From contig NZ_VFJE01000056.1 of assembly GCF_006385255.1 (NCBI RefSeq), positions 434,001 through 498,000 on the forward strand: 64,000 bases of DNA, written 5' to 3'. Below are positions 8,316-16,872 of this stretch, piece by piece; within the stretch, counting starts at the first letter, position 1, and each line of letters begins with the position of its first letter. The translations under genes were made by a program, and so were the position numbers. The DNA is from Flavobacterium microcysteis. GTDB taxonomy: Bacteria; Bacteroidota; Bacteroidia; Flavobacteriales; Flavobacteriaceae. A model generated the notes under the pieces. The model did no database searches, had not been told where the DNA came from, and worked only from the letters and a program-made list of their open reading frames with translations.

Positions 8316-9365
8316 ATGCAAAAAATTATCTTTTATGCAATGATACTACTGTGTCTTTTTGCATCCAAAGCAATAGCGCAGCAAACTTTTGAACAAAGGG
8401 CTAAAGCAATAGCCTTACGTATCGAGTCAATAACCAAAGAAGAAAAAGATGCGCTCAAAGATGAAGTAGAAGCAGTAAACAAATTACTTGATAGTGGCGA
8501 TATTAGCCTTGAAGAAGCAGATAAGCGCAAATTGGAACTTGCTGATGTAAGAGCTAAAAATATAGAAACCAGAGTTGGAATGGAAGAAGCAAAACTTACT
8601 GACCTGGTTAGAGAAAAAGTTGATGGAAAATTACCCGCTGAAGGAAGAAGAACGGCCTTCAGTATTTACTGGGATAAAGATTCTCCAAGGAGAGATACTA
8701 TAAGGAATGATAGAAGCGAATCCAGGACAACCTCGCAGTTCGTTTTTGCAGTGGGTCTTAATAATGTGGTGACGGATGGAGACCTGAGCTCTGTTGAAGG
8801 TTCGGATTACAGAGTGTGGGGATCACATTTTTATGAATGGGGAGTTGCTTTCAATACCCGTTTGGCTAAAAACCACAACCTTTTACACGCAAAATACGGA
8901 TTGTCTTTAATGTATAATAATCTTAGGCCAACAGACAATCGCAGCTTTGTTGTCAATGGTAATAAGACAACTCTTGAAACAAATCCGATACATCTGAAAG
9001 ATTCGCGTTTTAGAAATGTTTATTTGGTAGTTCCGGTACATCTTGAGCTTGACTTTACCAAAAAGCGTGTTACAGAAAAAAAGACTTATTTCCGTTCGCA
9101 TGAAAGTTTCAGAATGGGTATAGGAGGTTATGCCGGAATAAATGTAAAATCAAAACAGATTTTACGCTATGAGATAGATGACCATAATGTAAAAGAAAGA
9201 ACCAAAGGCGATTATAATGTCAATGACTTTATTTACGGACTTAGCGCCTATGTGGGTTATGGAGAAGTAAGCTTGTATGTTAAATATGACTTGAGTCCGA
9301 TTTTCCGTAATAACGCTGTCGATCAGAACAATATTTCTATGGGAATTAGGTTCGATCTTAATTAA
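8316..9365 (+). CDS. secreted coiled-coil/beta-barrel outer-membrane protein
   Basis: A 349-residue protein with a signal peptide (1-21, ending AIAQ), a highly charged helical, probably coiled-coil segment at about 25-105 (many Glu/Lys/Arg), then a beta-rich region with alternating aromatic residues that reads like a small outer-membrane barrel and ends GIRFDLN. It follows the sigma/anti-sigma pair by 30 bases with no promoter between, so it is probably the third gene of that operon and may be an effector or sensor at the outer membrane. No named family recognised. Confidence 0.78.
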   Translation: MQKIIFYAMILLCLFASKAIAQQTFEQRAKAIALRIESITKEEKDALKDEVEAVNKLLDSGDISLEEADKRKLELADVRAKNIETRVGMEEAKLTDLVREKVDGKLPAEGRRTAFSIYWDKDSPRRDTIRNDRSESRTTSQFVFAVGLNNVVTDGDLSSVEGSDYRVWGSHFYEWGVAFNTRLAKNHNLLHAKYGLSLMYNNLRPTDNRSFVVNGNKTTLETNPIHLKDSRFRNVYLVVPVHLELDFTKKRVTEKKTYFRSHESFRMGIGGYAGINVKSKQILRYEIDDHNVKERTKGDYNVNDFIYGLSAYVGYGEVSLYVKYDLSPIFRNNAVDQNNISMGIRFDLN

Positions 9366-9400
9366 AAAGTTGAAGTTAGTGAATACGTTGAAAAGTGCTC

Positions 9401-9430
9401 GTGCCCGATTTGAGGAATGGGCACTTTTCT
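9401..9430 (+). terminator. terminator after the ECF operon
   Basis: GTGCCC (9401-9406) pairs with GGGCAC (9419-9424) around a 12-base loop and is followed by TTTTCTTATT. It closes the sigma/anti-sigma/barrel operon before dnaG. Confidence 0.6.
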
Positions 9431-9466
9431 TATTGTATGCTTGATTCCGCAAGCCAAAAATCTTCG

Positions 9467-9474
9467 TATCTTTG
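9467..9474 (+). promoter_or_regulatory. -7 box TATCTTTG for dnaG
   Basis: Perfect TAnnTTTG match ending 25 bases before the TTG start of dnaG at 9500. Confidence 0.6.
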
Positions 9475-9499
9475 ACCTCTTAATAGATTTTTTTAGCCA

Positions 9500-11482
9500 T
9501 TGATAGCCAAAACAACCATAGATACTGTTTTTGAAACCGCCCGAGTTGAGGAGGTAATTGGCGATTTTGTCCAATTGAAAAGAGCAGGAAGTAATTTCAA
9601 AGGATTGAGCCCGTTTTCTGACGAACGCTCACCTTCGTTTATGGTTTCTCCGGTAAAACAGATATGGAAAGATTTTAGCTCCGGAAAAGGAGGGAATGTC
9701 GTTGCCTTTTTAATGGAGCATGAGCATTTTACGTATCCGGAAGCAATTCGATATCTGGCTAAAAAATACAACATCGAGATTGAGGAAACGGAACAGTCGC
9801 AGGAAGAAAAAGCAGAAGCGAATGAAAAAGAAAGCATGTATTTGGTTTCTGAATTTGCAAAACGCTATTTCCACGACATATTACTCAATAACGAAGAAGG
9901 ACAGGCAATTGGCTACTCTTACTTTAAGGAAAGAGGCTTTACCAATGAAACGATAAAGAAATTCGAGTTGGGTTATTCGCCTGATACCTGGGATGCATTG
10001 ACTAAAGAAGCCCTAGGAAAAGGCTACAATCTCGATTATCTTGAAAAAACAGGATTGACCATTGTCAAAGAAGACAAACAATTCGATCGTTTTAAAGGGC
10101 GTGTGATGTTTCCTATACAAAGCATGTCGGGAAGAACGCTAGGTTTTGGTGGGCGAATTCTCGGCAACGACAAAAAAGCGGCAAAGTACATGAACTCGCC
10201 GGAAAGCGATATTTACCACAAGAGTAAAGTCCTTTACGGAATCTTTCATGCTAAGCAGTCTATCGCCAAACAAGATAATTGTTATTTGGTAGAAGGATAT
10301 ACAGATGTCATTCAGTTTCACCAGGCCGGTATAGAAAACGTCGTAGCGTCGTCAGGAACAGCTTTAACGCCAGATCAGATCCGTCTGGTTAACCGATTAA
10401 CAAAAAACATTACTGTGCTTTTTGATGGTGATGCAGCCGGACTACGAGCTTCCATCCGTGGAATTGACCTTATTCTGGAAGAAGGAATGAATGTCAAGGT
10501 TTGTACATTCCCTCAAGGTGAAGATCCGGATAGTTTTGCAAGGAAAAATTCCTATGATGAACTGGTGCGCTATTTGGATGCAAATGCTAAAGATTTTATC
10601 CAGTTCAAGGCATCGCTCTTGATGGACGAATCCCAAAATGATCCTGTAAAAAAAGCGAGCCTTATTCGTGATATGGTTACGAGTATTTCAAAAATCCCGG
10701 ACAGAATTCAGCGTGAAATCTATCTTCAAGAGACCGCAAGAACCATGGATATTTCTGAGCAGGTTTTGGTTAACACCCTGGCACAGCTTATTCAAAAAGA
10801 TGTTGCAGACACAGGTAAGAAACAAAAACAGGAACAGAAAGAGAAAGCTTTTGAGGTCGTAAAAAACGAAAATCCAGAACAGGCACGAAGAATAGATGTG
10901 CTGTATGAGCTTGAAAGAAAAATAATTGAAATCCTTTTGCTCTATGGGAATATGACTGAAGAATTCGAAGATGTAATACTTAGGGCCAATGCAGAAGGTG
11001 AAATCGAAGAAGCTACAGAAAAAAAAGAATACAAAGTCTACCAAAGGATTTATTTAAGCCTTCAGGAAGACGAAGTGGAATTGGCCAATCCGTTATTCCG
11101 GGACATATATAATGATATGGTGAATTATTTTCACCAAAATGAATCTTTCAATACAGAGCACTATCTCATGCATCTTGCGCCGGAATTAGCGCAAGAAGTA
11201 ACAGATATATTAATGTATGAAGAAAGAGAAGTTCTTCACAATTGGGAAGGCCAGAATATTATCGTAAAACAGAAAGACCAGACCGTTGGGCAATATGTTT
11301 CCGAAACAATCCTGACATTGAGGTGGTATCTTGTAGACAGGATTATAGAGGAGTTGAAAGGAAGCATAACATCAGGCCCGGATTCAGATAATACGGAAAC
11401 CTTGTCAATGGCTATGGACTATTATAAACTAATCAATTCTTTTTCGTCTAAGCTGGGTAGGGTAATGTCGCGTTACAGCTAA
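9500..11482 (+). CDS. dnaG: DNA primase DnaG, with degenerate zinc-finger domain
   Basis: A 660-residue replicative primase that makes RNA primers for DNA replication. The order is CHC2-type N-terminal domain (about 5-100), catalytic core with Toprim motifs EGYTD (E265) and DGD (D309, D311), and a long helical C-terminus for helicase contact. The start is TTG at 9500, giving MIAKTTIDTV; no ATG fits the conserved N-terminus. The CHC2 fold is readable, but all four zinc ligands are replaced: S37 and S40 where C and H are usual, D58 and S61 where the CxxC is usual. The catalytic residues are intact, so the enzyme should work. Confidence 0.95.
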   Translation: MIAKTTIDTVFETARVEEVIGDFVQLKRAGSNFKGLSPFSDERSPSFMVSPVKQIWKDFSSGKGGNVVAFLMEHEHFTYPEAIRYLAKKYNIEIEETEQSQEEKAEANEKESMYLVSEFAKRYFHDILLNNEEGQAIGYSYFKERGFTNETIKKFELGYSPDTWDALTKEALGKGYNLDYLEKTGLTIVKEDKQFDRFKGRVMFPIQSMSGRTLGFGGRILGNDKKAAKYMNSPESDIYHKSKVLYGIFHAKQSIAKQDNCYLVEGYTDVIQFHQAGIENVVASSGTALTPDQIRLVNRLTKNITVLFDGDAAGLRASIRGIDLILEEGMNVKVCTFPQGEDPDSFARKNSYDELVRYLDANAKDFIQFKASLLMDESQNDPVKKASLIRDMVTSISKIPDRIQREIYLQETARTMDISEQVLVNTLAQLIQKDVADTGKKQKQEQKEKAFEVVKNENPEQARRIDVLYELERKIIEILLLYGNMTEEFEDVILRANAEGEIEEATEKKEYKVYQRIYLSLQEDEVELANPLFRDIYNDMVNYFHQNESFNTEHYLMHLAPELAQEVTDILMYEEREVLHNWEGQNIIVKQKDQTVGQYVSETILTLRWYLVDRIIEELKGSITSGPDSDNTETLSMAMDYYKLINSFSSKLGRVMSRYS

Positions 11483-11485
11483 AAT

Positions 11486-12115
11486 TTAGACGATTTCCAG
11501 CGTTTTTGCCTTGTTTACCAAATCTACTAAGTTGGTTACGTTTAATTTCGTAAGAAGCCTTAATTTGTAGGTACTCACGGTTTTTTCGTTTAAGTCAAGA
11601 ATTTTGGCAATTTCCTTGTTCTTTTTTCCGTCACTTAGATAACGTAATACTTCAATTTCTCGGGTAGAAAGCTTTCTGTACAAACGTTCGGATTTGTTTC
11701 TTTTTCCAATCAAGGCAAGGTTTTTCTTTACAGTCTCGCTAAAAACAACAGCACCTCCATTAACTTTTATCAATGCCGAAGCAAGGTTCTCTAATTTGGA
11801 AGTCTTGTGGATGTAGGCGGAAACACCAGCTTTCAGAGCGTTCGGGGCATACATCTGCTCAGAAAGATTTGTAAAAATTACAATCTTTGTTGAAGGGTAA
11901 TCTTTAACCATTCCTTTGATAAGGTTGATGCTGGATAAGCCTTCTAAATCAAGATCCAAGATGACAATATCAACAGACTTTTTATTAAGAATATCTTCTA
12001 AAGTAGTAAAGTCTTCAGCATGGCCTACGATGCTGATTTCTGAATTGTCTTTAAAGTAGGATTTTATCCCATAGTGGACGATAGGGTGATTATCGGCTAA
12101 ACATATTTTGATCAT
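11486..12115 (-). CDS. NarL/FixJ-type response regulator (LuxR HTH), orphan
   Basis: A 209-residue two-domain response regulator. The receiver (1-120) has the acidic pair D8, phospho-acceptor D54 (VILDLD) and Lys104 (IHKTSK). The LuxR-type HTH is at about 145-205 (LSTREIEVLRYLSDGK). It should bind DNA on phosphorylation by a histidine kinase, but no kinase gene is present in the window, so the partner and regulon are unknown. It lies tail to tail with dnaG, three bases apart. Confidence 0.9.
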   Translation of the reverse strand: MIKICLADNHPIVHYGIKSYFKDNSEISIVGHAEDFTTLEDILNKKSVDIVILDLDLEGLSSINLIKGMVKDYPSTKIVIFTNLSEQMYAPNALKAGVSAYIHKTSKLENLASALIKVNGGAVVFSETVKKNLALIGKRNKSERLYRKLSTREIEVLRYLSDGKKNKEIAKILDLNEKTVSTYKLRLLTKLNVTNLVDLVNKAKTLEIV

Positions 12116-12199
12116 AATTCATTTTTTTTAAATTTAAACTGATAAATCTATAGTAAATTTAGTTAAAATTTTTGAAATTAAATTGTTTTTGTATGAAAA

Positions 12200-13006
12200 T
12201 CATTTCAAATGTTTCGGAATTTCACATATAGGAATCGGAATCATTTTATGTTGATTTACGTAATTAAGTCTTTTATAGATTGAAAAAACTTCTGCTTTTC
12301 TTCCAGAAAAATCAGAAATGTCTTTTCCTTCTTCTACAGCCGTCATGGCCCATTCTAATTCATCATAACTTGCGCCAAGTTGGTCTTCATCGCTTCTGTC
12401 ATCTCCAAAAAGCCCATCAGTTGGAGCGGCAACCAAAATAGATTGAGGCACTCCCATATACTCAGCTAGCTGATACACTTCAGATTTCATCAAATCGGCT
12501 ATAGGGCTCAGGTCTACACCACCATCACCATATTTTGTATAAAAACCTACTCCAAAATCTTCAACTTTATTTCCGGTTCCGGCAACTAAACTTCCGTTAA
12601 TTCCGGCATGATAGTATAAAGTGGTCATCCGTAGGCGAGCTCTTGTATTGGCTAGTGACAAATGCAACTTTTTTTCATCATCACTTGTAGGAACTACACT
12701 TTTAAACATCTCAAAAACAGAAGTTAGGTTACTCTCAACGCTTTCTACATTGGGATATTTCTTTTTTAATTGTTCAATATGCTCTCGTCCTCTGGAAATT
12801 TGACTTGGTGCCTGGTGTATGGGCATTTCAACACAAAGAGTTGGAAAACCTGTAGCGGCACAAAGTGTAGAAGTAACAGCAGAATCAACACCTCCTGAAA
12901 TTCCAACAACAAAACCATTTACTTTTGCGTTTGTTGCATAATCCTTTAGCCAATTCACAATATGGACGGTAACCTTTTCGGCTTGAAGCCTATTGTTTTT
13001 TTGCAT
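12200..13006 (-). CDS. nadE: NH3-dependent NAD+ synthetase
   Basis: A 268-residue enzyme that amidates nicotinic acid adenine dinucleotide to NAD+ with ATP and ammonia. The ATP-pyrophosphatase P-loop GISGGVDS is at residues 35-42. There is no glutaminase domain, so it is the short ammonia-dependent form. Other family landmarks are GTGNKVEDFGVGFYTKYGDG and DLSPIADLMKSEV, for the deamido-NAD and metal sites. It is divergent from gldB, a neighbourhood also found in other flavobacteria. Confidence 0.94.
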   Translation of the reverse strand: MQKNNRLQAEKVTVHIVNWLKDYATNAKVNGFVVGISGGVDSAVTSTLCAATGFPTLCVEMPIHQAPSQISRGREHIEQLKKKYPNVESVESNLTSVFEMFKSVVPTSDDEKKLHLSLANTRARLRMTTLYYHAGINGSLVAGTGNKVEDFGVGFYTKYGDGGVDLSPIADLMKSEVYQLAEYMGVPQSILVAAPTDGLFGDDRSDEDQLGASYDELEWAMTAVEEGKDISDFSGRKAEVFSIYKRLNYVNQHKMIPIPICEIPKHLK

Positions 13007-13036
13007 TACAATTTTATTAATTAGGTACTTGAAGTG

Positions 13037-13044
13037 TATATTTG
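13037..13044 (+). promoter_or_regulatory. -7 box TATATTTG for gldB
   Basis: Perfect TAnnTTTG match in the nadE/gldB intergenic region, leaving a leader of about 80 bases before the gldB ATG at 13132. Confidence 0.5.
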
Positions 13045-13131
13045 CACTTTAAATTTGGTCTATTAAAGTTAAAAAAAACAATTCATAATTTAAGGTTAAG
13101 ATTTAATACAAAAATACTAACAAAAATATAA

Positions 13132-14091
13132 ATGAGAAAACTCACTTTTTTATTGATGGCTACAGCCTTTTTTATCTCATGTGATAAAAAGGACAAGGTA
13201 GAAAAAGCAATAGAAGAAGTTCCCGTGGAGCTTACTGTAGAACGTTTTGATAAGATTTTTTATGAATCGAATCCTGGAGAGCTGTCAAAAATAAAACAGC
13301 AATATCCTTATTTTTTTCCGGCTGGAAATGAAGATACGGTTTGGACAAATAAGATGAAAAACCCCTTATTAAGACAAGTACATGATGAGGTTCAGAAAAA
13401 ATTTGGCAACTTTCAGAAGGAAAGAGGCGATTTAGAAGAGCTTTTCCGTCATATTAAATACTATTTTCCTGAAACAAATCTGCCAAAGGTTGTAACGCTG
13501 ATTTCGGAAGTAGATACAGATAACAAAGTAATCTATGCGGACACCCTTTTATTAGTTTCGTTAGATGTATATCTTGGAAAAGATCATGAGTTCTATGGAG
13601 GATTCCCGGAATACCAAAGAAAGACTTTTGAAAAATCCCAACTTCTTTCAGATGTGGTTTCAAGTTTTTCAGTACGAAAAATTGCACCGCCAACAGATAG
13701 AACGCTGCTTTCGCAAATGGTGTATTTTGGCAAAGAGCTATATATGAAAGATTTGTTGATTCCACAGGTTTCAGATGCAGATAAGATTGGATATACACCG
13801 GAACAGATTCTTTGGAGTCAGGAAAATGAAGGGTACATCTGGCGTTATTTTGTAGATGAAAAACTATTATACGATTCTGATCCAAAGTTGCCTGGAAGAT
13901 TTATCAACCCGGCGCCATTCTCTAAATTTTATTTGGAAATCGATAACGAGTCGCCAGGTCAGATAGGAATGTGGATAGGATGGCAAATTGTTCGTTCTTA
14001 TATGAAAAACAATGATGTATCTTTGCAGCAATTATTGCAGACTGATGCAAAAGAAATTTTTGATAAATCCAAATACAAACCAAAAAAGTAA
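13132..14091 (+). CDS. gldB: gliding motility lipoprotein GldB
   Basis: A 319-residue lipoprotein with a lipobox ending in C17 (FFISC). Its sequence, including VERFDKIFYE near the N-terminus and GMWIGWQIVRSYM near the C-terminus, matches my recollection of the flavobacterial GldB family, and the next gene is gldC, as expected. GldB is required for gliding motility in Flavobacterium johnsoniae and is thought to support the type IX secretion/gliding machinery at the envelope. The stop codon overlaps the gldC start by one base (TAATG), so the two form an operon. Confidence 0.93.
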   Translation: MRKLTFLLMATAFFISCDKKDKVEKAIEEVPVELTVERFDKIFYESNPGELSKIKQQYPYFFPAGNEDTVWTNKMKNPLLRQVHDEVQKKFGNFQKERGDLEELFRHIKYYFPETNLPKVVTLISEVDTDNKVIYADTLLLVSLDVYLGKDHEFYGGFPEYQRKTFEKSQLLSDVVSSFSVRKIAPPTDRTLLSQMVYFGKELYMKDLLIPQVSDADKIGYTPEQILWSQENEGYIWRYFVDEKLLYDSDPKLPGRFINPAPFSKFYLEIDNESPGQIGMWIGWQIVRSYMKNNDVSLQQLLQTDAKEIFDKSKYKPKK

Positions 14092-14429
14092 TGTCAAAAA
14101 AAATAACTTCAGAGATAAAAATTACAGTTGAGCTTGATGAAAACAGAGTTCCGGAAAAACTTTTCTGGGCTGCTCAGGACGGTGGTGTGGTTCAGGAAGA
14201 ATCTAAGGCCATGATGCTTTCGTTTTGGGATAGCAACGTGCAGGAAACCATGAGAATTGACCTTTGGACAAAAGATATGCCGGTTGATGAAATGAAGAAA
14301 TTCTTTCACCAAAGCCTTGTTGCTATGGCTGATACTTTTCAAAGAGCAACTGACGATGAGAAAATGTCAGATACTATGAGAGACTTCTGTGATTATTTTG
14401 CAGAAAAAATGGACCTAAAAGCGGAATAA
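14091..14429 (+). CDS. gldC: gliding motility protein GldC
   Basis: A 112-residue acidic cytosolic protein beginning with the GldC-like MSKKITSEIKITVELDENR and lacking a signal peptide or membrane helix. In Flavobacterium it is co-transcribed with gldB; loss weakens rather than abolishes gliding, so it probably assists GldB. Biochemical function is unknown. It ends in a strong bidirectional terminator shared with engB. Confidence 0.93.
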   Translation: MSKKITSEIKITVELDENRVPEKLFWAAQDGGVVQEESKAMMLSFWDSNVQETMRIDLWTKDMPVDEMKKFFHQSLVAMADTFQRATDDEKMSDTMRDFCDYFAEKMDLKAE

Positions 14430-14444
14430 GTAAAGCTGGAAGAT

Positions 14445-14481
14445 AAAAAAAGCGGACTCATAAATGGGTCCGCTTTTTTTT
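14445..14481. terminator. bidirectional terminator between gldC and engB
   Basis: GCGGAC (14452-14457) pairs with GTCCGC (14468-14473); seven A's precede and eight T's follow, so it can stop transcription from both convergent genes. Confidence 0.8.
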
Positions 14482-14482
14482 A

Positions 14483-15103
14483 TTAAAAATTATTTAAGTC
14501 TTTAAAAACTTCAGTATTGATTTCGTCTATATAGCTTAACAGCTTTTCTTTTCCGGTTCCTTCTGTAGATGAAGTAACAAAATAAGGCGGCATTTCCTCC
14601 CAATTGTTTGCTAAAAGCTTTTTGCGATAGGCGGCTACATGCGAATCGGTTTTGGTTTTACTGATTTTGTCGGCTTTGGTAAAAATGATACAGAAAGGAA
14701 CTTCTATTTCTCCAAGATACGTTATAAACTCCAAATCAATAGCCTGGGCTTCAAGACGGATATCAATTAATACGAAAGCGCAAACCAGCTGTTCTCTCTT
14801 TTCAAAATAATCGGTGATGAACTGTTGGAATACTTCTTTAGTCTTTTTTGAAACTCGGGCATAACCATAACCTGGCAAATCGACCAAAAACCAGTTGTTG
14901 TTGATTTTAAAATGGTTAATAAGCTGCGTTTTTCCAGGTCTTCCTGAAGTTTTCGCAAGGCTTTTATGGTTAGTCAGCATATTGATCAGTGAAGACTTTC
15001 CTACATTCGATCTTCCAATGAATGCATACTCAGGAAGGCGTTCTTGAGGACATTTGCTGACTTCAGAATTGCTGACAACAAATTCGGCGGTATTGATTTT
15101 CAT
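14483..15103 (-). CDS. engB: ribosome biogenesis GTP-binding protein EngB (YsxC/YihA)
   Basis: A 206-residue single-domain GTPase of the TrmE-Era-EngA-EngB group, needed for large ribosomal subunit assembly. G1 is GRSNVGKSS (30-38), G3 is DLPGYGYA, and G4 is TKAD. Length matches the family. It is a stand-alone gene with a -7 box 20 bases upstream. Confidence 0.95.
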   Translation of the reverse strand: MKINTAEFVVSNSEVSKCPQERLPEYAFIGRSNVGKSSLINMLTNHKSLAKTSGRPGKTQLINHFKINNNWFLVDLPGYGYARVSKKTKEVFQQFITDYFEKREQLVCAFVLIDIRLEAQAIDLEFITYLGEIEVPFCIIFTKADKISKTKTDSHVAAYRKKLLANNWEEMPPYFVTSSTEGTGKEKLLSYIDEINTEVFKDLNNF

Positions 15104-15122
15104 AACACGTATTCGATTTCTG

Positions 15123-15130
15123 CAAAGGTA
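15123..15130 (-). promoter_or_regulatory. -7 box TACCTTTG for engB
   Basis: TAnnTTTG match on the minus strand, ending 19 bases before the engB start codon at 15103. Confidence 0.55.
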
Positions 15131-15202
15131 GTCAAAAAAAATAACCGCAGTTTTCTGGAAAAATCCGTAAAAACTGCGGTTACTTATTATACTGTGTACA
15201 AA

Positions 15203-15967
15203 TTATAAATGTGTCTTTTGCAGCCAGTCGTGCATCAGGTTATTGAATTCGTCTGGATGTTCCATCATTGGAGCGTGTCCACATTTGTCAATCCAGTAAA
15301 GGCTTGAGTTAGGTAGTAACTGGTGGAATTCTTCTGCAACCTCAGGTGGAGTTACCTTGTCATTTTTTCCCCAGATAATACAAGTAGGAACGTGCATTTT
15401 TGGCAAATCCTTAGCCATATTATGGCGGATGGCGCTTTTAGCAATCGTTAAGGTCTTGATCAGTTTGATTCTGTCATTAGCCATTGCATAGACTTCGTCA
15501 ACAATTTCTTTAGTGGCTATTTTTGGATCGTAAAAAACATCACCTGCTTTTTTCTGAATATACTCATAATCACCTCTGCGAGGATAACTATCACCCATAG
15601 CGCTTTCATAAAGACCGGAGCTTCCTGTGATTACCAGTCCAAGCATTTTTTCAGGATACATTTTGGTGTGATACAAAGCGATATGGCCGCCAAGCGAATT
15701 TCCTAAAAGAATTACGCGTTCATAGCCTTTGAAGGTGATAAAGTCTTTGACATATTTGGCAAAAGCTTTAACGTTCGTTTTCAATATGCTTTGTGTGTAG
15801 ATAGGGAGTTCAGGGATGACGACTTTATATCCATGTTTTGGGAAGTATTCTGCAACGCCGTCAAAATTGCTTAATCCTCCCATAAGTCCGTGAAGAATAA
15901 CGATGGGCGTCCCTTCGCCGGTTTCAAAATATTTGTATTTACCTTCTTTTATTAAGTGTTCTTCCAT
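15203..15967 (-). CDS. alpha/beta-fold hydrolase
   Basis: A 254-residue alpha/beta hydrolase. The oxyanion motif HGLMGG lies near residue 24-29, the nucleophile elbow is GNSLGG, the acid is probably Asp in IIWGKNDKVTPP, and the histidine is in KCGHAPMMEHP. Substrate unknown; flavobacterial homologues commonly sit beside mraZ. I chose ATG 15967. An upstream in-frame GTG at 15994 would fall at the predicted transcription start, only two bases from the -7 box. There is no signal peptide, so it is cytosolic. Confidence 0.88.
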   Translation of the reverse strand: MEEHLIKEGKYKYFETGEGTPIVILHGLMGGLSNFDGVAEYFPKHGYKVVIPELPIYTQSILKTNVKAFAKYVKDFITFKGYERVILLGNSLGGHIALYHTKMYPEKMLGLVITGSSGLYESAMGDSYPRRGDYEYIQKKAGDVFYDPKIATKEIVDEVYAMANDRIKLIKTLTIAKSAIRHNMAKDLPKMHVPTCIIWGKNDKVTPPEVAEEFHQLLPNSSLYWIDKCGHAPMMEHPDEFNNLMHDWLQKTHL

Positions 15968-15995
15968 TGATTGTTTTAGGCATTTCAAATTCACA

Positions 15996-16003
15996 CAAAT
16001 ATA
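15996..16003 (-). promoter_or_regulatory. -7 box TATATTTG for the hydrolase gene
   Basis: Perfect TAnnTTTG match on the minus strand, 28 bases before the chosen ATG at 15967. It excludes a start at 15994. Confidence 0.55.
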
Positions 16004-16009
16004 TGATTT

Positions 16010-16300
16010 TATAGATAAAAACGAATTTTTGGTATGATAATTTACTTTTAAAATTTAAGCTGAATTTTTTAAGCTGTAAGTAATTTCCAACGAAAACGTT
16101 TTCTCTGGCTTTTGGATACGTAAAATAGTATCAATCAATTATTTCGGTTTTTTATTCTTCCGACTTTCTTTTTGAAAATGTGTAAAATTTCTAATGCAAA
16201 TCACAAATCCCTTGTTGAATTTGTCGGCAAAGTTAAATTTAGTTAAAATATTAGCAATAAAACTTAATGTTTTGAATGGCTGTTATTTGTCTTTTTGAGG
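16010..16300. other. AT-rich intergenic DNA upstream of the dcw cluster
   Basis: I see no gene here. The only structured element is a 12-base perfect palindrome GAAAACGTTTTC at 16092-16103, which could be a regulator site but has no second copy nearby. Confidence 0.4.
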
Positions 16301-16306
16301 TATATA

Positions 16307-16353
16307 GTGGTAAAACTTATCAACAAAGTGGTAGATTGTGGTAAATTGTGGTA
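16307..16353 (+). promoter_or_regulatory. MraZ operator: four GTGGTA direct repeats
   Basis: GTGGTA occurs at 16307, 16328, 16338 and 16348. The last three are spaced exactly ten bases apart and the first is 21 bases further up. MraZ proteins are known to bind short direct repeats with about one-helical-turn spacing in front of mraZ. The array ends just before the -7 box at 16364 and overlaps the expected -33 region, so binding should repress the operon. Confidence 0.75.
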
Positions 16354-16363
16354 ATTATTTTTC

Positions 16364-16371
16364 TACATTTG
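16364..16371 (+). promoter_or_regulatory. -7 box TACATTTG of the dcw operon
   Basis: TAnnTTTG match 10 bases after the last GTGGTA repeat and 27 bases before the TTG start of mraZ. It is the likely main promoter of the division cluster. Confidence 0.6.
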
Positions 16372-16398
16372 CTATGAAACAATGAAAAACGTAACTCA

Positions 16399-16872
16399 TT
16401 GAATACCATTATTGGAACATATGAATGTAAGATAGATGCCAAAGGGCGTGTGCTTCTGCCTGCTCCTTTGAAAAAGCAGCTGACGGATTCATTGAACGAT
16501 GGTTTCGTGTTGAAACGTTCCGTGTTTCAGCCTTGTTTGGAACTGTATCCTATGGCCGAATGGAATTTGATGATGCAGAAAATTAACAAGCTGAACCGCT
16601 TTGTAAAGAAGAACAATGATTTTATCAGACGTTTTACGGCAGGAGTAAAAGTGGTAGAAATTGATAATTTGGGAAGGCTACTCATTCCGAAAGACCTGAT
16701 GACTTTTGGTAATATTTCAAAAGACTTAGTGTTGTCTTCGGCAGTGAATATTGTTGAGATTTGGGATAAAGACTTGTACGAAAAATCAATTTCAGGCGAT
16801 GATGTAGATTTTGCAGATTTGGCTGAAGATGTAATGGGAAATATAAATGACGACGACAATGGAATATCATAA
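16399..16872 (+). CDS. mraZ: transcriptional regulator MraZ
   Basis: A 157-residue protein with two MraZ/AbrB-like domains; DAKGRVLLPA (about 13-22) and IDNLGRLLIPKDL mark each half. MraZ forms rings that bind repeated operator sites at its own promoter and control the dcw cluster. The start is TTG at 16399, giving MNTIIGTYECK; no ATG fits. The GTGGTA repeats upstream are its likely target. The 3' end overlaps the start of rsmH by 26 bases. Confidence 0.94.
   Translation: MNTIIGTYECKIDAKGRVLLPAPLKKQLTDSLNDGFVLKRSVFQPCLELYPMAEWNLMMQKINKLNRFVKKNNDFIRRFTAGVKVVEIDNLGRLLIPKDLMTFGNISKDLVLSSAVNIVEIWDKDLYEKSISGDDVDFADLAEDVMGNINDDDNGIS

Noticed and set aside
11486..12115. two-component system
   Set aside because: Only the regulator is present; neither neighbour encodes a histidine kinase.
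16092..16103. GAAAACGTTTTC as a regulator site
   Set aside because: A single 12-base palindrome in AT-rich DNA, with no second copy or candidate regulator; kept only as a note.
16527..16859. minus-strand ORF inside mraZ
   Set aside because: Shadow of a confident gene; likewise many long antisense frames in pnp, groEL, ftsZ and ftsA.
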